A model generated the notes under the pieces. That model ran no database searches, was not told the origin of the DNA, and saw nothing but the letters and a program-made list of their open reading frames with translations. 41,389 nucleotides of DNA, from positions 1 to 41,389 of the forward strand of contig CAMDKM010000030.1 of the NCBI GenBank assembly GCA_945900965.1, read 5' to 3'. Positions 1 through 7,530 of this stretch are shown here, one piece after another (the stretch's first letter is position 1; each line of letters begins with the position of its first letter). Made by a program: the position numbers and the translations under genes. This stretch comes from Bordetella parapertussis. Its GTDB lineage: Bacteria > Pseudomonadota > Gammaproteobacteria > Burkholderiales > JACQAP01.

Positions 1-79
1 TGAAGAAATATGTTCCGCCCGGATGCTAGGCGCGGCGGTAATCAGACAATGACGGGGGTCATTGCCGAGGAAAACATCC

Positions 80-130
80 GGTGCAATGCGCTTCGTCCTT
101 CGATTATGCTCAGGACAGGCTTATTGCACC
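80..130. repeat. Nested dispersed repeat with terminal inverted octamers
   Basis: GGTGCAAT at 80-87 is the perfect reverse complement of ATTGCACC at 123-130. From memory, a short palindromic element with these ends (GGTGCAATGCGCTTCG joined directly to CTTATTGCACC) is common in betaproteobacterial intergenic DNA. Here a second short motif ending in GCTCAGGACAGG (about 96-119) sits inside it. No gene was found in bases 1-172. Confidence 0.4.
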
Positions 131-172
131 CTACGAGATCCTAAACATCGACGACGACACCCTTGAATGAAG

Positions 173-199
173 AGGACGGCATTCAAAGAATGCCGTCCT
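173..199 (-). terminator. Hairpin terminator after the copper-storage gene
   Basis: GGACGGCATTC (174-184) and GAATGCCGTCC (188-198) form a perfect 11-bp stem with an AAA loop, extended by one A-T pair. It lies about 24 bases past the stop of the minus-strand gene ending at 223, so it is well placed as that gene's transcription end. The following U-rich tract is weak (TCTTCATT on the minus strand), so it may work in both directions or only stabilise the 3' end. Confidence 0.6.
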
Positions 200-222
200 T
201 CTGTCGAACTTCCTGGGGCTGA

Positions 223-651
223 CTACGCGGAGACAGCCTTGCATTCCTTCGCACACTCCGCACAGGCTTCCGCGCAAGCCTTGCACAGCTCATGCTTTTC
301 GTGCTTACGGCATTCCTTCTCACATTCCTGGCAAAATTCCATGGCAACCTTGGCGTACTGACCAAGCAGTTTCGACTCGCCGGCGGCCAGTGCTTCGAGC
401 GTGTTGCACACGCTTATAAGCTGATTCACGCTGCGCGCGCAGGCAGCCATTTCCTTTTTTCCGTCGCCCAGCAGCATGAAGCAGTGATTGATGCAGGCCT
501 GCCCGGTTTGCACGCATTCCGCAGCCGAAGCGATCAGATCGGCATATTTCCCCGACACATGATGATGCTCCGAATCCGCCGCCATCGCCGCCTTGACAAA
601 TACCGCTCCGGCAATTGCACCCATTCCAACGATTGCATCTCTGCGTTCCAT
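223..651 (-). CDS. Secreted four-helix-bundle copper-storage protein (Csp1-like)
   Basis: A 142-residue protein likely to store Cu(I) through cysteine thiolates inside a four-helix bundle. The N-terminus has a twin arginine (residues 3-4), a small hydrophobic stretch and an AMA-type cleavage site near residue 24, which fits Tat export and processing. The mature part has 13 cysteines, mostly in CxxxC or CxxC spacing (for example FCQECEKEC and KACAEACAECAKEC), the same number known for Csp1 of methanotrophs. The start at 651 was chosen because AGGAGA lies about 8 bases upstream and because the Tat motif begins there; an in-frame extension to 717 has no ribosome site. A strong hairpin follows the stop. 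No copper regulator or chaperone is adjacent. The family assignment is from cysteine pattern and length. Confidence 0.85.
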   Translation of the reverse strand: MERRDAIVGMGAIAGAVFVKAAMAADSEHHHVSGKYADLIASAAECVQTGQACINHCFMLLGDGKKEMAACARSVNQLISVCNTLEALAAGESKLLGQYAKVAMEFCQECEKECRKHEKHELCKACAEACAECAKECKAVSA

Positions 652-770
652 GTGAGGATTCTCCTGTGGTAAAAAACGATCTGTGACATGGGGGATTTGC
701 AATGGATATTGTCCCACAAGTCACGATCGCAAGTGGCGGGGGAAGACACTGAATAAGCGCCTGAATGTCA

Positions 771-800
771 TTCCCGTGGAAACGGGAAGCCAGATTTTTT
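771..800. repeat. dRS3/REP-like hairpin repeat
   Basis: TTCCCGT (771-777) pairs with ACGGGAA (782-788) around a GGAA loop, followed on the plus strand by GCCAGATTTTTT. This is the ATTCCC...GGGAAT type of dispersed repeat widespread in Proteobacteria (known from memory). It lies between two minus-strand genes. A second partial copy (TTTCCCGTGAAC) lies about 813-824. Confidence 0.5.
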
Positions 801-854
801 AAAGGAAACCGATTTCCCGTGAACTTGTCTCTTAACGGGCGCCGTGTAACTGAA

Positions 855-1640
855 TCAGCTAAACGCCCCACTCCGCGCGTTATGCCCACCATCCACAGTG
901 ATAACGATACCGCTCAAGTACGATGCCCGGTCGGACGCGGCGAAAACCACAACGTTGGCCACTTCCTCCACGCTTGCCGGCCGGTTCAGCGGCAGACCCT
1001 TGACGAACTCGCGCCAGCGTTCGAGATCGCCGAGTTTATCGGCCGCGCGTGTTTTCATGAGCGTCACCAGGCGCTCGGTTTCAACCGCGCCGGGGCTGAC
1101 CGCCAGCACGCGAATGCCGTCTTCGATGCTGTAACTGCCCAAGGTGCGGGTGAAGGCATTCAGTGCCGAGTTGCCGGTGGAGCCTGCGATGTAACCGGAG
1201 TCGAGCCGGTCGGCGGCGAGGCCGGTGACATTGATGATTACGCCTTTGCTTCGCTGTTTCATCGCGGCGTAGTAGGCGCGGGAAAGATTGATGTAGCCAA
1301 ACACCTTGAGATCCCAGGCGGCACGCCAGCGCGCCTCGTCCACGGTTTGCAGATCGCCGCCCGGTATGGCGCCGGCGTTATTTACGAGAATATCCGGCGT
1401 GCCCGTGGCCTTGAGAAGCGCGGCGACACTCTCGCTGCGCGACAAGTCCAAGGCATGCGGCCTCACTTCGACGCCATGCTGCTCACGAATAATTTGCGCT
1501 GCGTTTTCTATGGTTGCTTGATTGCGTGACACGATATGAACGGCGCAGCCTTCCGCCGCCAGTCCCTGGGCGATGGCCAACCCTATGCCCTTCGAGGCAC
1601 CGGTGATAACGGCGGTTTGGCCTTTCAATCCCAGATCCAT
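855..1640 (-). CDS. Short-chain dehydrogenase/reductase lacking the catalytic lysine
   Basis: A 261-residue Rossmann-fold oxidoreductase. The cofactor motif TGASKGIG is at 13-20 and NNAG at 87-90, as in classical SDRs. The catalytic region is atypical: Tyr150 is present, but the lysine expected four residues later is Ser154 (GYIAGS), and no serine sits 13 residues before the tyrosine (nearest hydroxyl is Thr139). I recall other SDRs with the same YIAGS pattern, so this is probably a real subfamily rather than a damaged gene. Substrate unknown. The start at 1640 has GGGGGAGAG upstream; longer in-frame starts have no support. It is divergent from the luciferase-like gene at 1785, sharing a 144-base gap. 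Confidence 0.85.
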   Translation of the reverse strand: MDLGLKGQTAVITGASKGIGLAIAQGLAAEGCAVHIVSRNQATIENAAQIIREQHGVEVRPHALDLSRSESVAALLKATGTPDILVNNAGAIPGGDLQTVDEARWRAAWDLKVFGYINLSRAYYAAMKQRSKGVIINVTGLAADRLDSGYIAGSTGNSALNAFTRTLGSYSIEDGIRVLAVSPGAVETERLVTLMKTRAADKLGDLERWREFVKGLPLNRPASVEEVANVVVFAASDRASYLSGIVITVDGGHNARSGAFS

Positions 1641-1784
1641 GGTGCTCTCCCCCTTATCATGGTCGCCAGTCTGCGGTCGCCCGCACACAAAAGACGGCAA
1701 TCGTCAGACTTCATCCGATAACGGTAACATATGGTTTGCATCAGGGGCAGCAGACCACAACTTACAGAAAAATGGGGAGCCAAG

Positions 1785-2924
1785 ATGATCAGGAAGTTTT
1801 CCGTCCTCTACGTCGGGCAAATCGAACTCGACAACGTTGGCATCAACGGCACCCCGGCGGACGAACGCCGTTATCCGAACGAGCGACTGGCCGAAGCCTT
1901 CCAGACCTCCAAAGAGGTGGCCCAGGTGATGGACGAACTGGGCTACTACTGCCTGTGGACGGCGGAACACCACTTCCAGCATGAAGGCTACGAAGTGTTT
2001 CCCAATCTGATCATGCTCGGCACCTGGCTGGCGACCCAGACCAAGCGCCTGAAGTTTGGATGCGGGTTCAATATCTTGCCGATGTGGCACCCGATACGCC
2101 TCGCAGAAGACTATGCCATGGCCGATATTGTGACCGGGGGGCGAGTGATTTTCGGCGTGGGTCGCGGTTATCACACACGGGAAGTCGAAAGCCTTGGCGC
2201 GCCGTTACTCGACACCAAGGCCAACCAGGAACTCTTCGAAGAGCAGGTGGAAGTGATTCTTAAGGCCTTCAACCAGGAATCCTTCTCCCATCAGGGCAAA
2301 CATTATCAGATTCCGGCGACGGTGCCCTATCGCGGCTACGACCTGAAAGAAGTCACCCTGGTCCCGCGGCCGCTGCGCCGCCCGGTGGAAATCTGGCAAC
2401 CCATCGCCAGCGGAAAAACCCTGCCCTACCTTGTGCGCCAGGGTTTCAAGGGCATGGTGACGCTGAATGGCGAAAAGATTTTCGACCAGGTTGCGCGTTC
2501 CTTTCAATCCGAGGCCGCCAAAGTCGGTCGCAACCTCACGCTAGGCGAAGACCTCTGCTGGGGAGTGGGGCTATGTCTGGCCGATACCGTGGAAGAGGCC
2601 ATCAAGCGCATCGAGCCCGCCCACGACGAACGCTACAAGTGGTTCGCGCCCTTCGGCTTCGTGCGTTATGCAGATGAACATGGCCGACCTTGGGGTACGC
2701 CGGGCGCGCCGTCAAAAATGCCAACCATCCGCGATGGTGTGGCGCAGCGCGCCTGGTTATGCGGCCCGCCCAAGCTGGTGATCGAGCAGATCAAGGAATT
2801 CGAGGCCCGTTATCCCGGCCTGGATCAGATGATGATCCATTGGGCCGAAGGCATGTCACCGAAGGACTTCAAGGAGCAGTTGCGTTGGTTCGCGCGCGAG
2901 GTGATGCCGGCATTTCAGAAGTAG
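1785..2924 (+). CDS. Luciferase-like (LLM class) flavin-dependent monooxygenase
   Basis: A 379-residue TIM-barrel protein of the bacterial luciferase-like family, which uses reduced flavin (FMNH2 or F420H2) to oxidise or reduce small molecules. Typical features are the N-terminal strand followed by LWTAEHHF, FGCGFNILPMWHPIRLAEDYA, GRVIFGVGRGYHTREVE and a C-terminal AWLCGPPKLVIEQI segment. Length is normal for the family. The start at 1785 has GGGAG 5-10 bases upstream. Substrate cannot be read from the sequence. It is transcribed away from the atypical SDR, a pairing that suggests a shared catabolic role (inference). A composite repeat block follows the stop. Confidence 0.85.
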   Translation: MIRKFSVLYVGQIELDNVGINGTPADERRYPNERLAEAFQTSKEVAQVMDELGYYCLWTAEHHFQHEGYEVFPNLIMLGTWLATQTKRLKFGCGFNILPMWHPIRLAEDYAMADIVTGGRVIFGVGRGYHTREVESLGAPLLDTKANQELFEEQVEVILKAFNQESFSHQGKHYQIPATVPYRGYDLKEVTLVPRPLRRPVEIWQPIASGKTLPYLVRQGFKGMVTLNGEKIFDQVARSFQSEAAKVGRNLTLGEDLCWGVGLCLADTVEEAIKRIEPAHDERYKWFAPFGFVRYADEHGRPWGTPGAPSKMPTIRDGVAQRAWLCGPPKLVIEQIKEFEARYPGLDQMMIHWAEGMSPKDFKEQLRWFAREVMPAFQK

Positions 2925-2927
2925 GAA

Positions 2928-3017
2928 GGCGAGGGACGAGGGGCTGGGGACTAGGGGCTGGGAAATTACACCCTTCACCGTTCACCCTTCACTCATTCAC
3001 CCTTCACGCCTTCACTG
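2928..3017 (+). repeat. Composite short tandem repeat, block 1
   Basis: Degenerate heptads of the type GGGGACTAGGGGCT (about 2928-2965) run into ATTACACCC and then octad-like TTCAC units (CCTTCACTCATTCAC, to about 3015). The order, G-rich unit then TTCAC unit, is the same as in the other plus-oriented blocks of the window. It fills the gap before the TTG-start membrane protein gene. Confidence 0.75.
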
Positions 3018-3034
3018 CTTAGGCAAACAACGAA

Positions 3035-3853
3035 TTGAGCACCCTTCTCATCCTGAATTTGGTGTTGGTGCCTTTGCTGATCGGGGGCGTAACACTCGCC
3101 GCGCGCCACTGGGGCCCCTCGGTTGGCGGCTGGTTATCGTCATTCCCGGTAATTTCGGCGCCGATCTTGATTTCCATTGCCCTCGAACACGGCGGGCCAT
3201 TCGCCGCAAGTGCTGCCGCGAGCACACTGTCTGCCGTGCTCGCCAACCTCGCCTTTGGTGTCGCTTACGCATGGAGCGCGACGCGCTTTTCATGGCCAAC
3301 TTGCCTTGCGACGGGCTTTACCGGGTATTTTTTGGTCGTCGCCTGCTTGAGCCTTTGGGCGCCGTCACTGTATGTGGCTGTTCCGGTAGTGCTGATCGGG
3401 CTTCTGCTCGCACCCCGTCTATATCCCCTGCCGGTTCCCACGGCACAGCCCGCCGGCGAGCCAGTCAACGATATTTTCTGGCGCATGGGCACCGGCGTCT
3501 TGCTGGTTTTCCTCGTCACGCATTTTGCCTCCGGACTGGGCCCGCGGCTCAGCGGTTCGTTCGCCATGTTCCCGGTCCTGGCGCCGATATTGGCAGTGTT
3601 CTCGCACCGGCAGTCGGGCCCGGCTTTTGCAATCCACCTTTTGCGGGGCATGGTGCTGGGTTATTACTCCTTCGCCGTCTTCTGTATTGTGTTGTCGCAG
3701 ATGCTTCCCGCCACCAGCATCAAAAATGCCTTTCTCGTTTCGCTCGGCTGCGCCTTGTTGGTTCAAGTTGTATCGCGCATTTGCCTGCATCGTGCCCGAA
3801 CATCAACTGCGATGCGCGCGCAACAGGCAACGTCCACCATTGCGTCACGTTGA
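3035..3853 (+). CDS. Polytopic membrane protein with internal duplication (GlpM-like)
   Basis: A 272-residue, strongly hydrophobic protein with about eight predicted membrane segments. Two halves share a pattern: GPSVGGWLSSFPVISAPI near residue 27, and GPRLSGSFAMFPVLAPI near 170, each followed by a G-P-F/A-A segment. This internal repeat resembles uncharacterised GlpM-like inner-membrane proteins. Function unknown. The only start near the N-terminal helix is TTG at 3035, with a weak AGG about 11 bases upstream, so initiation is likely poor or the start is mis-assigned. Confidence 0.6.
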   Translation: MSTLLILNLVLVPLLIGGVTLAARHWGPSVGGWLSSFPVISAPILISIALEHGGPFAASAAASTLSAVLANLAFGVAYAWSATRFSWPTCLATGFTGYFLVVACLSLWAPSLYVAVPVVLIGLLLAPRLYPLPVPTAQPAGEPVNDIFWRMGTGVLLVFLVTHFASGLGPRLSGSFAMFPVLAPILAVFSHRQSGPAFAIHLLRGMVLGYYSFAVFCIVLSQMLPATSIKNAFLVSLGCALLVQVVSRICLHRARTSTAMRAQQATSTIASR

Positions 3854-3984
3854 ATCCGTGGCACGCCGAGAGCGAGCGACGACGTCAAATTCTCCCTGTT
3901 ACCTCCGCCATAAAGAGTATTGGCCAGAATACCCCGGTCCGCATTGAATTGTCCGGTGTAATCTACCGTGCCATCGCGATTTTT

Positions 3985-4527
3985 CTAGCGTTTCGCCATG
4001 GCCGATTGATCTTCGACTAGTGCTTTGTGCGCACGCGCGCTTTTCGCATCGTCCAGCAAAATGGTTTGCCGGAATCGGCTCTTAATGATTGGCGCGGAGA
4101 GAAGACCGGCTTTCAGGCCAGCGCGAATCCATTCCCTGTCTCTTGCATCGCAGCGTGCATATGTCGACACCGCGGCATCGTTTGGATCGAGGAAGTAAAC
4201 GACAATACCCTCCGCCAACGCCACCGAAATTAATCGATACTCGCACTGCTCCGGAAGCACGGGAAGGTCCGGCGAGATCGGATCGAGATAGTAGCCGTGC
4301 TCCTCTTCGAACTAGCTGCCTTCTCCCAGCTTCTCGTTAAGTTCGAAGATTCGTTCGGGATCCGCTTTCGTGTAACAGTCGACATCGATGGACATGAGCA
4401 TGCGCGCAGGGATCTCGGAAGACTTCTGCACGAGGCCCAGGATACTCAGGCTCCCGACAACAAATTCTCTATGCTTGGTCAGTTTTTTGGCTTCGATGAA
4501 CAAAACCTGCAAATGGCTCAGTTCCAT
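3985..4527 (-). pseudogene. Nucleotidyltransferase-like gene (DUF6036/AbiEii-like) with in-frame amber stop
   Basis: One reading frame runs from ATG at 4527 to TAG at 3985 but is interrupted by a TAG at 4312-4314. Both sides are recognisable as one protein: before the stop, HREFVVGSLSILG and SIDVDCYTKADP (a GS...DxD nucleotidyltransferase-like signature); after it, FEEEHGYYLDPISPDLP, SKFRQTILL-type SRFRQTILLDD and a charged C-terminus. The start overlaps the stop of the upstream XRE gene by 10 bases, as in a toxin-antitoxin or regulator-effector pair. The family name is from memory of this gene pair and is tentative. A single base change accounts for the damage; a sequencing error or readthrough cannot be excluded. 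Confidence 0.6.
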
Positions 4528-5027
4528 GCCCACGACCAGGGAGTATTCTGGAACATGGCGTCTTCCCATTCACCCAGCGAAGACATTTCTTTCGCCAGTT
4601 TTCGGGGCGGAAGCGCCAGCAATCGAGACCAGCGATCAATGTAGAACAGGCTGCAAGTGCGGTTGCTGCGCCAGAGCTCCACGCGCTTGCGCGCTTTGGC
4701 CATCTTGGCCGCGGCACCGGAGGCATCCTCACCCAGGCTTATAGCAAGGCGAAGGTGTCGCTCTTTCTGCTCCCGACGTTTGATCTCCTGCTCCAAACGC
4801 AGCATCTTTCTCTGGACCGTGCCGTTCGCCTGACCGATCTGCGGGTTTAGATCAAGCGCGGCCAGAAGTTTGTCCAACGTGTCGGACTGAATGGCCTTCA
4901 CCGGGCCTTGCTCGAGCCTGGACAAAATGGCGCGCGACACTTTGGCCTTGGTCGCAAGCTCCTCCTGTTTCATGCCCTTGAGCAAACGCGCCTCTCTGAT
5001 CACCTTTCCATATTGCTCCGCCAGCAT
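4518..5027 (-). CDS. XRE-family DNA-binding protein, partner of the nucleotidyltransferase-like gene
   Basis: A 169-residue protein with an N-terminal helix-turn-helix of the Cro/C1 type (about residues 5-60, GMKQEELATKAKVSRAILSR) and a C-terminal part rich in basic residues followed by the distinctive segment SLGEWEDAMFQNTPWSWAW. The C-terminal part recurs in proteins encoded immediately upstream of DUF6036-type nucleotidyltransferases, so it probably binds DNA and controls the pair, possibly as the antitoxin (inference). The frame is intact although its partner is broken. The ATG at 5027 starts directly at the helix-turn-helix domain; no strong ribosome site is visible. Confidence 0.75.
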   Translation of the reverse strand: MLAEQYGKVIREARLLKGMKQEELATKAKVSRAILSRLEQGPVKAIQSDTLDKLLAALDLNPQIGQANGTVQRKMLRLEQEIKRREQKERHLRLAISLGEDASGAAAKMAKARKRVELWRSNRTCSLFYIDRWSRLLALPPRKLAKEMSSLGEWEDAMFQNTPWSWAWN

Positions 5028-5288
5028 TTTTGCACCCGCCGACCTTTTAATGGGACGGCGTCTACTTTAAAGGACGCCCGCCTCCATAGTCGACCTCCAA
5101 GAGAATAGCAGTCAGACACTGCCGAATTAAGGCCGACTGACCAGATAAACTCGGAAGCCCGGAAGGAGCGCAGCGCATTCCAGGAGCATTTATTTCCCCC
5201 CGTATTCCGCTGCGCTCCATAGGAACTACGAACTGCGTCTTTTCGGGAATTTAGGGTCAGACTCGACATAGCTACCACCTTCGGCAAT
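5028..5288. other. Gap with decayed REP-like motifs
   Basis: No gene. Short motifs such as GTCAGACACTGCCGAATTAA (about 5110-5130) and AGGGTCAGACTCGA (about 5254-5267) lie here in loose array, and resemble sequences that flank REP-associated transposase genes in betaproteobacteria (from memory). No transposase frame is present. Confidence 0.3.
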
Positions 5289-6083
5289 TCAATAAGTCCC
5301 TCCAGCCTTCGCTCCGCCTCCGCCGTCCTTGCGCATTTCCGCCACCACGCCTTTTGCGGCATTGAGCAGCAAGGCGTTATCCGCCATAAGCGTGACGAAC
5401 TGAAAACCCTGAGCAATCATTTCCTTCGCCATGGCCGTGGAACCGCAATGAATACCCGCGGCGACGCCGTGCTTTTTGGCGCCGGCGGCTATGGTGCGGA
5501 TGGCATCGAGCACCACTTTGTCGTTGGGCACACCCGAGGGCGGGAAGCCGAGCGAAATAGCCAGATCGTTCGGGCCTACATAGAGCGAATCGAGTCCTGG
5601 AACGCTCAGAATCGCATCCAGGTTATCCATGGCCTGTTTGGTTTCGATCATGGCCATGGTGATGAGGGTATCGTTGGCGTGCTTGAAATAATCCGCGCCG
5701 CCATACCAGGTGGCGCGCACCGGGCCGAAGCTGCGGTAGCCTTTGGGCGGATAACGGCAGGCGCCGACGAAGGCTTCGCACTCCGCGCGCGTGTTGATCA
5801 TCGGGCAGATAATTCCGTAGGCACCGGCGTCGAGCATTTTCATGATGATGCCCGGCTCGCACCAGGGCACGCGGGCCATGGGCATGGTGGATGTCGTGGC
5901 AATCGCCTGGAGCATGGTGATGCCGACCTGGTAGTCCACATGCCCGTGTTGCAGATCGACCGTCAGCGAATCCCAACCTGCCTGCGCCATATTTTCGGCC
6001 GCGACGGAACTGGGAATGCCCAGCCAGCCGTTGATGACTGCTCCGCCCTGTTTCCAGATTGATTTGATTTTGTTTTCTCTCAT
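5289..6083 (-). CDS. HpcH/HpaI-family class II pyruvate aldolase
   Basis: A 264-residue metal-dependent aldolase of the 4-hydroxy-2-oxo-heptane-dioate aldolase type, which splits or forms 4-hydroxy-2-oxo acids with pyruvate. Residues matching the HpaI active site are visible: His46 (LQHGHVD), Arg71 (ARVPW), and metal ligands Glu147 (MIETK) and Asp173 (GPNDLA), at nearly the numbering of HpaI itself. The ATG at 6083 gives the usual family N-terminus; an upstream in-frame start at 6122 adds 13 unlikely residues. The gene is divergent from the Ldh2-type dehydrogenase at 6156 across only 72 bases, so the two probably share a control region and a hydroxy-acid pathway (inference). Confidence 0.85.
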   Translation of the reverse strand: MRENKIKSIWKQGGAVINGWLGIPSSVAAENMAQAGWDSLTVDLQHGHVDYQVGITMLQAIATTSTMPMARVPWCEPGIIMKMLDAGAYGIICPMINTRAECEAFVGACRYPPKGYRSFGPVRATWYGGADYFKHANDTLITMAMIETKQAMDNLDAILSVPGLDSLYVGPNDLAISLGFPPSGVPNDKVVLDAIRTIAAGAKKHGVAAGIHCGSTAMAKEMIAQGFQFVTLMADNALLLNAAKGVVAEMRKDGGGGAKAGGTY

Positions 6084-6155
6084 GACGCCCACCCTGTTGA
6101 ACAAGGTAACATCATAAGCCAAGTTATCTCACCCAACCGCGCACCGGACTGCACC

Positions 6156-7232
6156 GTGAAAACGACCACCATCGCCGTCAATACACTCACAGCCCTTTCC
6201 TCGGATATATTCTCGGCCATCGGCTGCTCGAAGGAAGAAGCCGGCCGTGTCGCCCAGTATCTGCTCGGCGCCAATCTCGCCGGCCATGACAGCCACGGCG
6301 TGATTCGTATTCCGCGCTATGTGCAGATGAAACTCGATGGCCTGCTGGTGGCGGACCAGCAAGTAGCCGTGCTGGTGGATACCCCTGTTCTGGCACTGGT
6401 GGACGCCAAACGGGGATTCGGTCAGACAGTCGGCCCGCAAGCCGTGCAGATGGGCATCGACAAATGCAAGCCAATGGGTCTTTCGGCCATCAGCCTGCGC
6501 AACTCCGGTCATCTCGGTCGCATCGGCGACTGGGCGGCCATGGCAGCCGATGCGGGACTGGTATCGATCCATTTCGTCAACGGCGCGGGCAGCGTGTTCG
6601 TCGCGCCACACGGTAGTGTCGAGCGGCGCTTTTCCACCGCACCCTACTGCGTGGGCGTTCCGCTGCCGGGGCGCCCGCCGCTCCTGCTCGATTTCGCCAC
6701 CTCACTGGTGGCCGAAGGCAAGGTGCTGGTGGCAAGCCAGGGTGGCAAGGCCATACCTGCCGACGCCTTGATCGGCCCCGATGGCCGTACCAGTGACGAC
6801 ACGCGCCTGATCTATGGCGACTTCCCGGTCACCGGCAAGCGCGACTTCCGCCAAGGCAAGGGGGCGATACGCGCTTTCGGCGAGCACAAAGGCTCGGGCC
6901 TCGCGCTGATGTGCGAACTACTCGGCGGCGCACTCACCGGCAACGGCTGCTCCTCGCGCGAAGGCCCGTTTGCCAACGGCATGATGTCGATCTACCTCGA
7001 CCCGGGGAAAATGGACCCCGAAATGCTTTTCCCTGAAGAGGCGGCGCGTTATGTCGCCTACATCAAGTCCGCGAAACCGGATCAACCCGGCGGCGAAACC
7101 CTGGTGCCCGGCGAGCCGGAAGAACGCATGAAGAAAAAACGCCTTGTCGAAGGCATTCCACTGGCCGAGGAAACCTGGCAATCCATTCTGGACACCGCGA
7201 AACTGGTGGGAGTGGATTACAAAACCCAATAG
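6156..7232 (+). CDS. Malate/lactate/ureidoglycolate dehydrogenase family (Ldh2) oxidoreductase
   Basis: A 358-residue NAD(P)-dependent 2-hydroxyacid or imine dehydrogenase with the fold distinct from classical Rossmann enzymes. Conserved blocks are present: GHDSHGVIRIPRY near residue 43, RNSGHLGRIGDWA near 113, DFATSLVAEGKV near 170 and FGEHKGSGLALMCELL near 240. It starts with GTG at 6156. Actual substrate (malate, lactate, ureidoglycolate, sulfolactate or a cyclic imine) cannot be told apart. It is divergent from the HpcH/HpaI aldolase, whose products are 2-oxo acids. Confidence 0.85.
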   Translation: MKTTTIAVNTLTALSSDIFSAIGCSKEEAGRVAQYLLGANLAGHDSHGVIRIPRYVQMKLDGLLVADQQVAVLVDTPVLALVDAKRGFGQTVGPQAVQMGIDKCKPMGLSAISLRNSGHLGRIGDWAAMAADAGLVSIHFVNGAGSVFVAPHGSVERRFSTAPYCVGVPLPGRPPLLLDFATSLVAEGKVLVASQGGKAIPADALIGPDGRTSDDTRLIYGDFPVTGKRDFRQGKGAIRAFGEHKGSGLALMCELLGGALTGNGCSSREGPFANGMMSIYLDPGKMDPEMLFPEEAARYVAYIKSAKPDQPGGETLVPGEPEERMKKKRLVEGIPLAEETWQSILDTAKLVGVDYKTQ

Positions 7233-7530
7233 CGCTCAAGGTCAAAAGCGCTCAACGCGGAAAAGCGGTATTGATCTGAAAGAAATCTCTTGCAGTGGCC
7301 GCGATAGTGCCAAGCGCCAGTGTCGTCAGACCATGAAATTCAAGAGCGTCGACACAGAGAGCACAGAGCAAAAACAAGAGAGGGCACAGAGGGAAACGAA
7401 ATGGGGAGTTCCTTTATTGATTTTCTCTGTGAACTTTTTGCCCTTCTCTTTGGCCTCTGTGTCAACGCCTTTGACCGGCTTTTTTGTTGTCTGCAGGGAT
7501 GGGCAAGCGCGCATAAACCCGCCGCTACAT
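7233..7530. repeat. Gap with imperfect CACAGAG / CTCTGTG inverted repeat
   Basis: No gene. Purine-rich CACAGAG units (about 7352-7395) face CTCTGTG units (about 7426-7471), ending in CCTCTGTGTCAA. Together they can fold into a long imperfect hairpin with the middle as loop. The gap lies between convergent genes. A shorter relative (CCACAGAG ... ACACGGAGAAAA) lies near 40207-40262. Confidence 0.5.

Noticed and set aside
771-800. Intrinsic terminator for the atypical SDR gene
   Set aside because: The T run lies on the wrong side for minus-strand transcription; it fits a dispersed hairpin repeat better.
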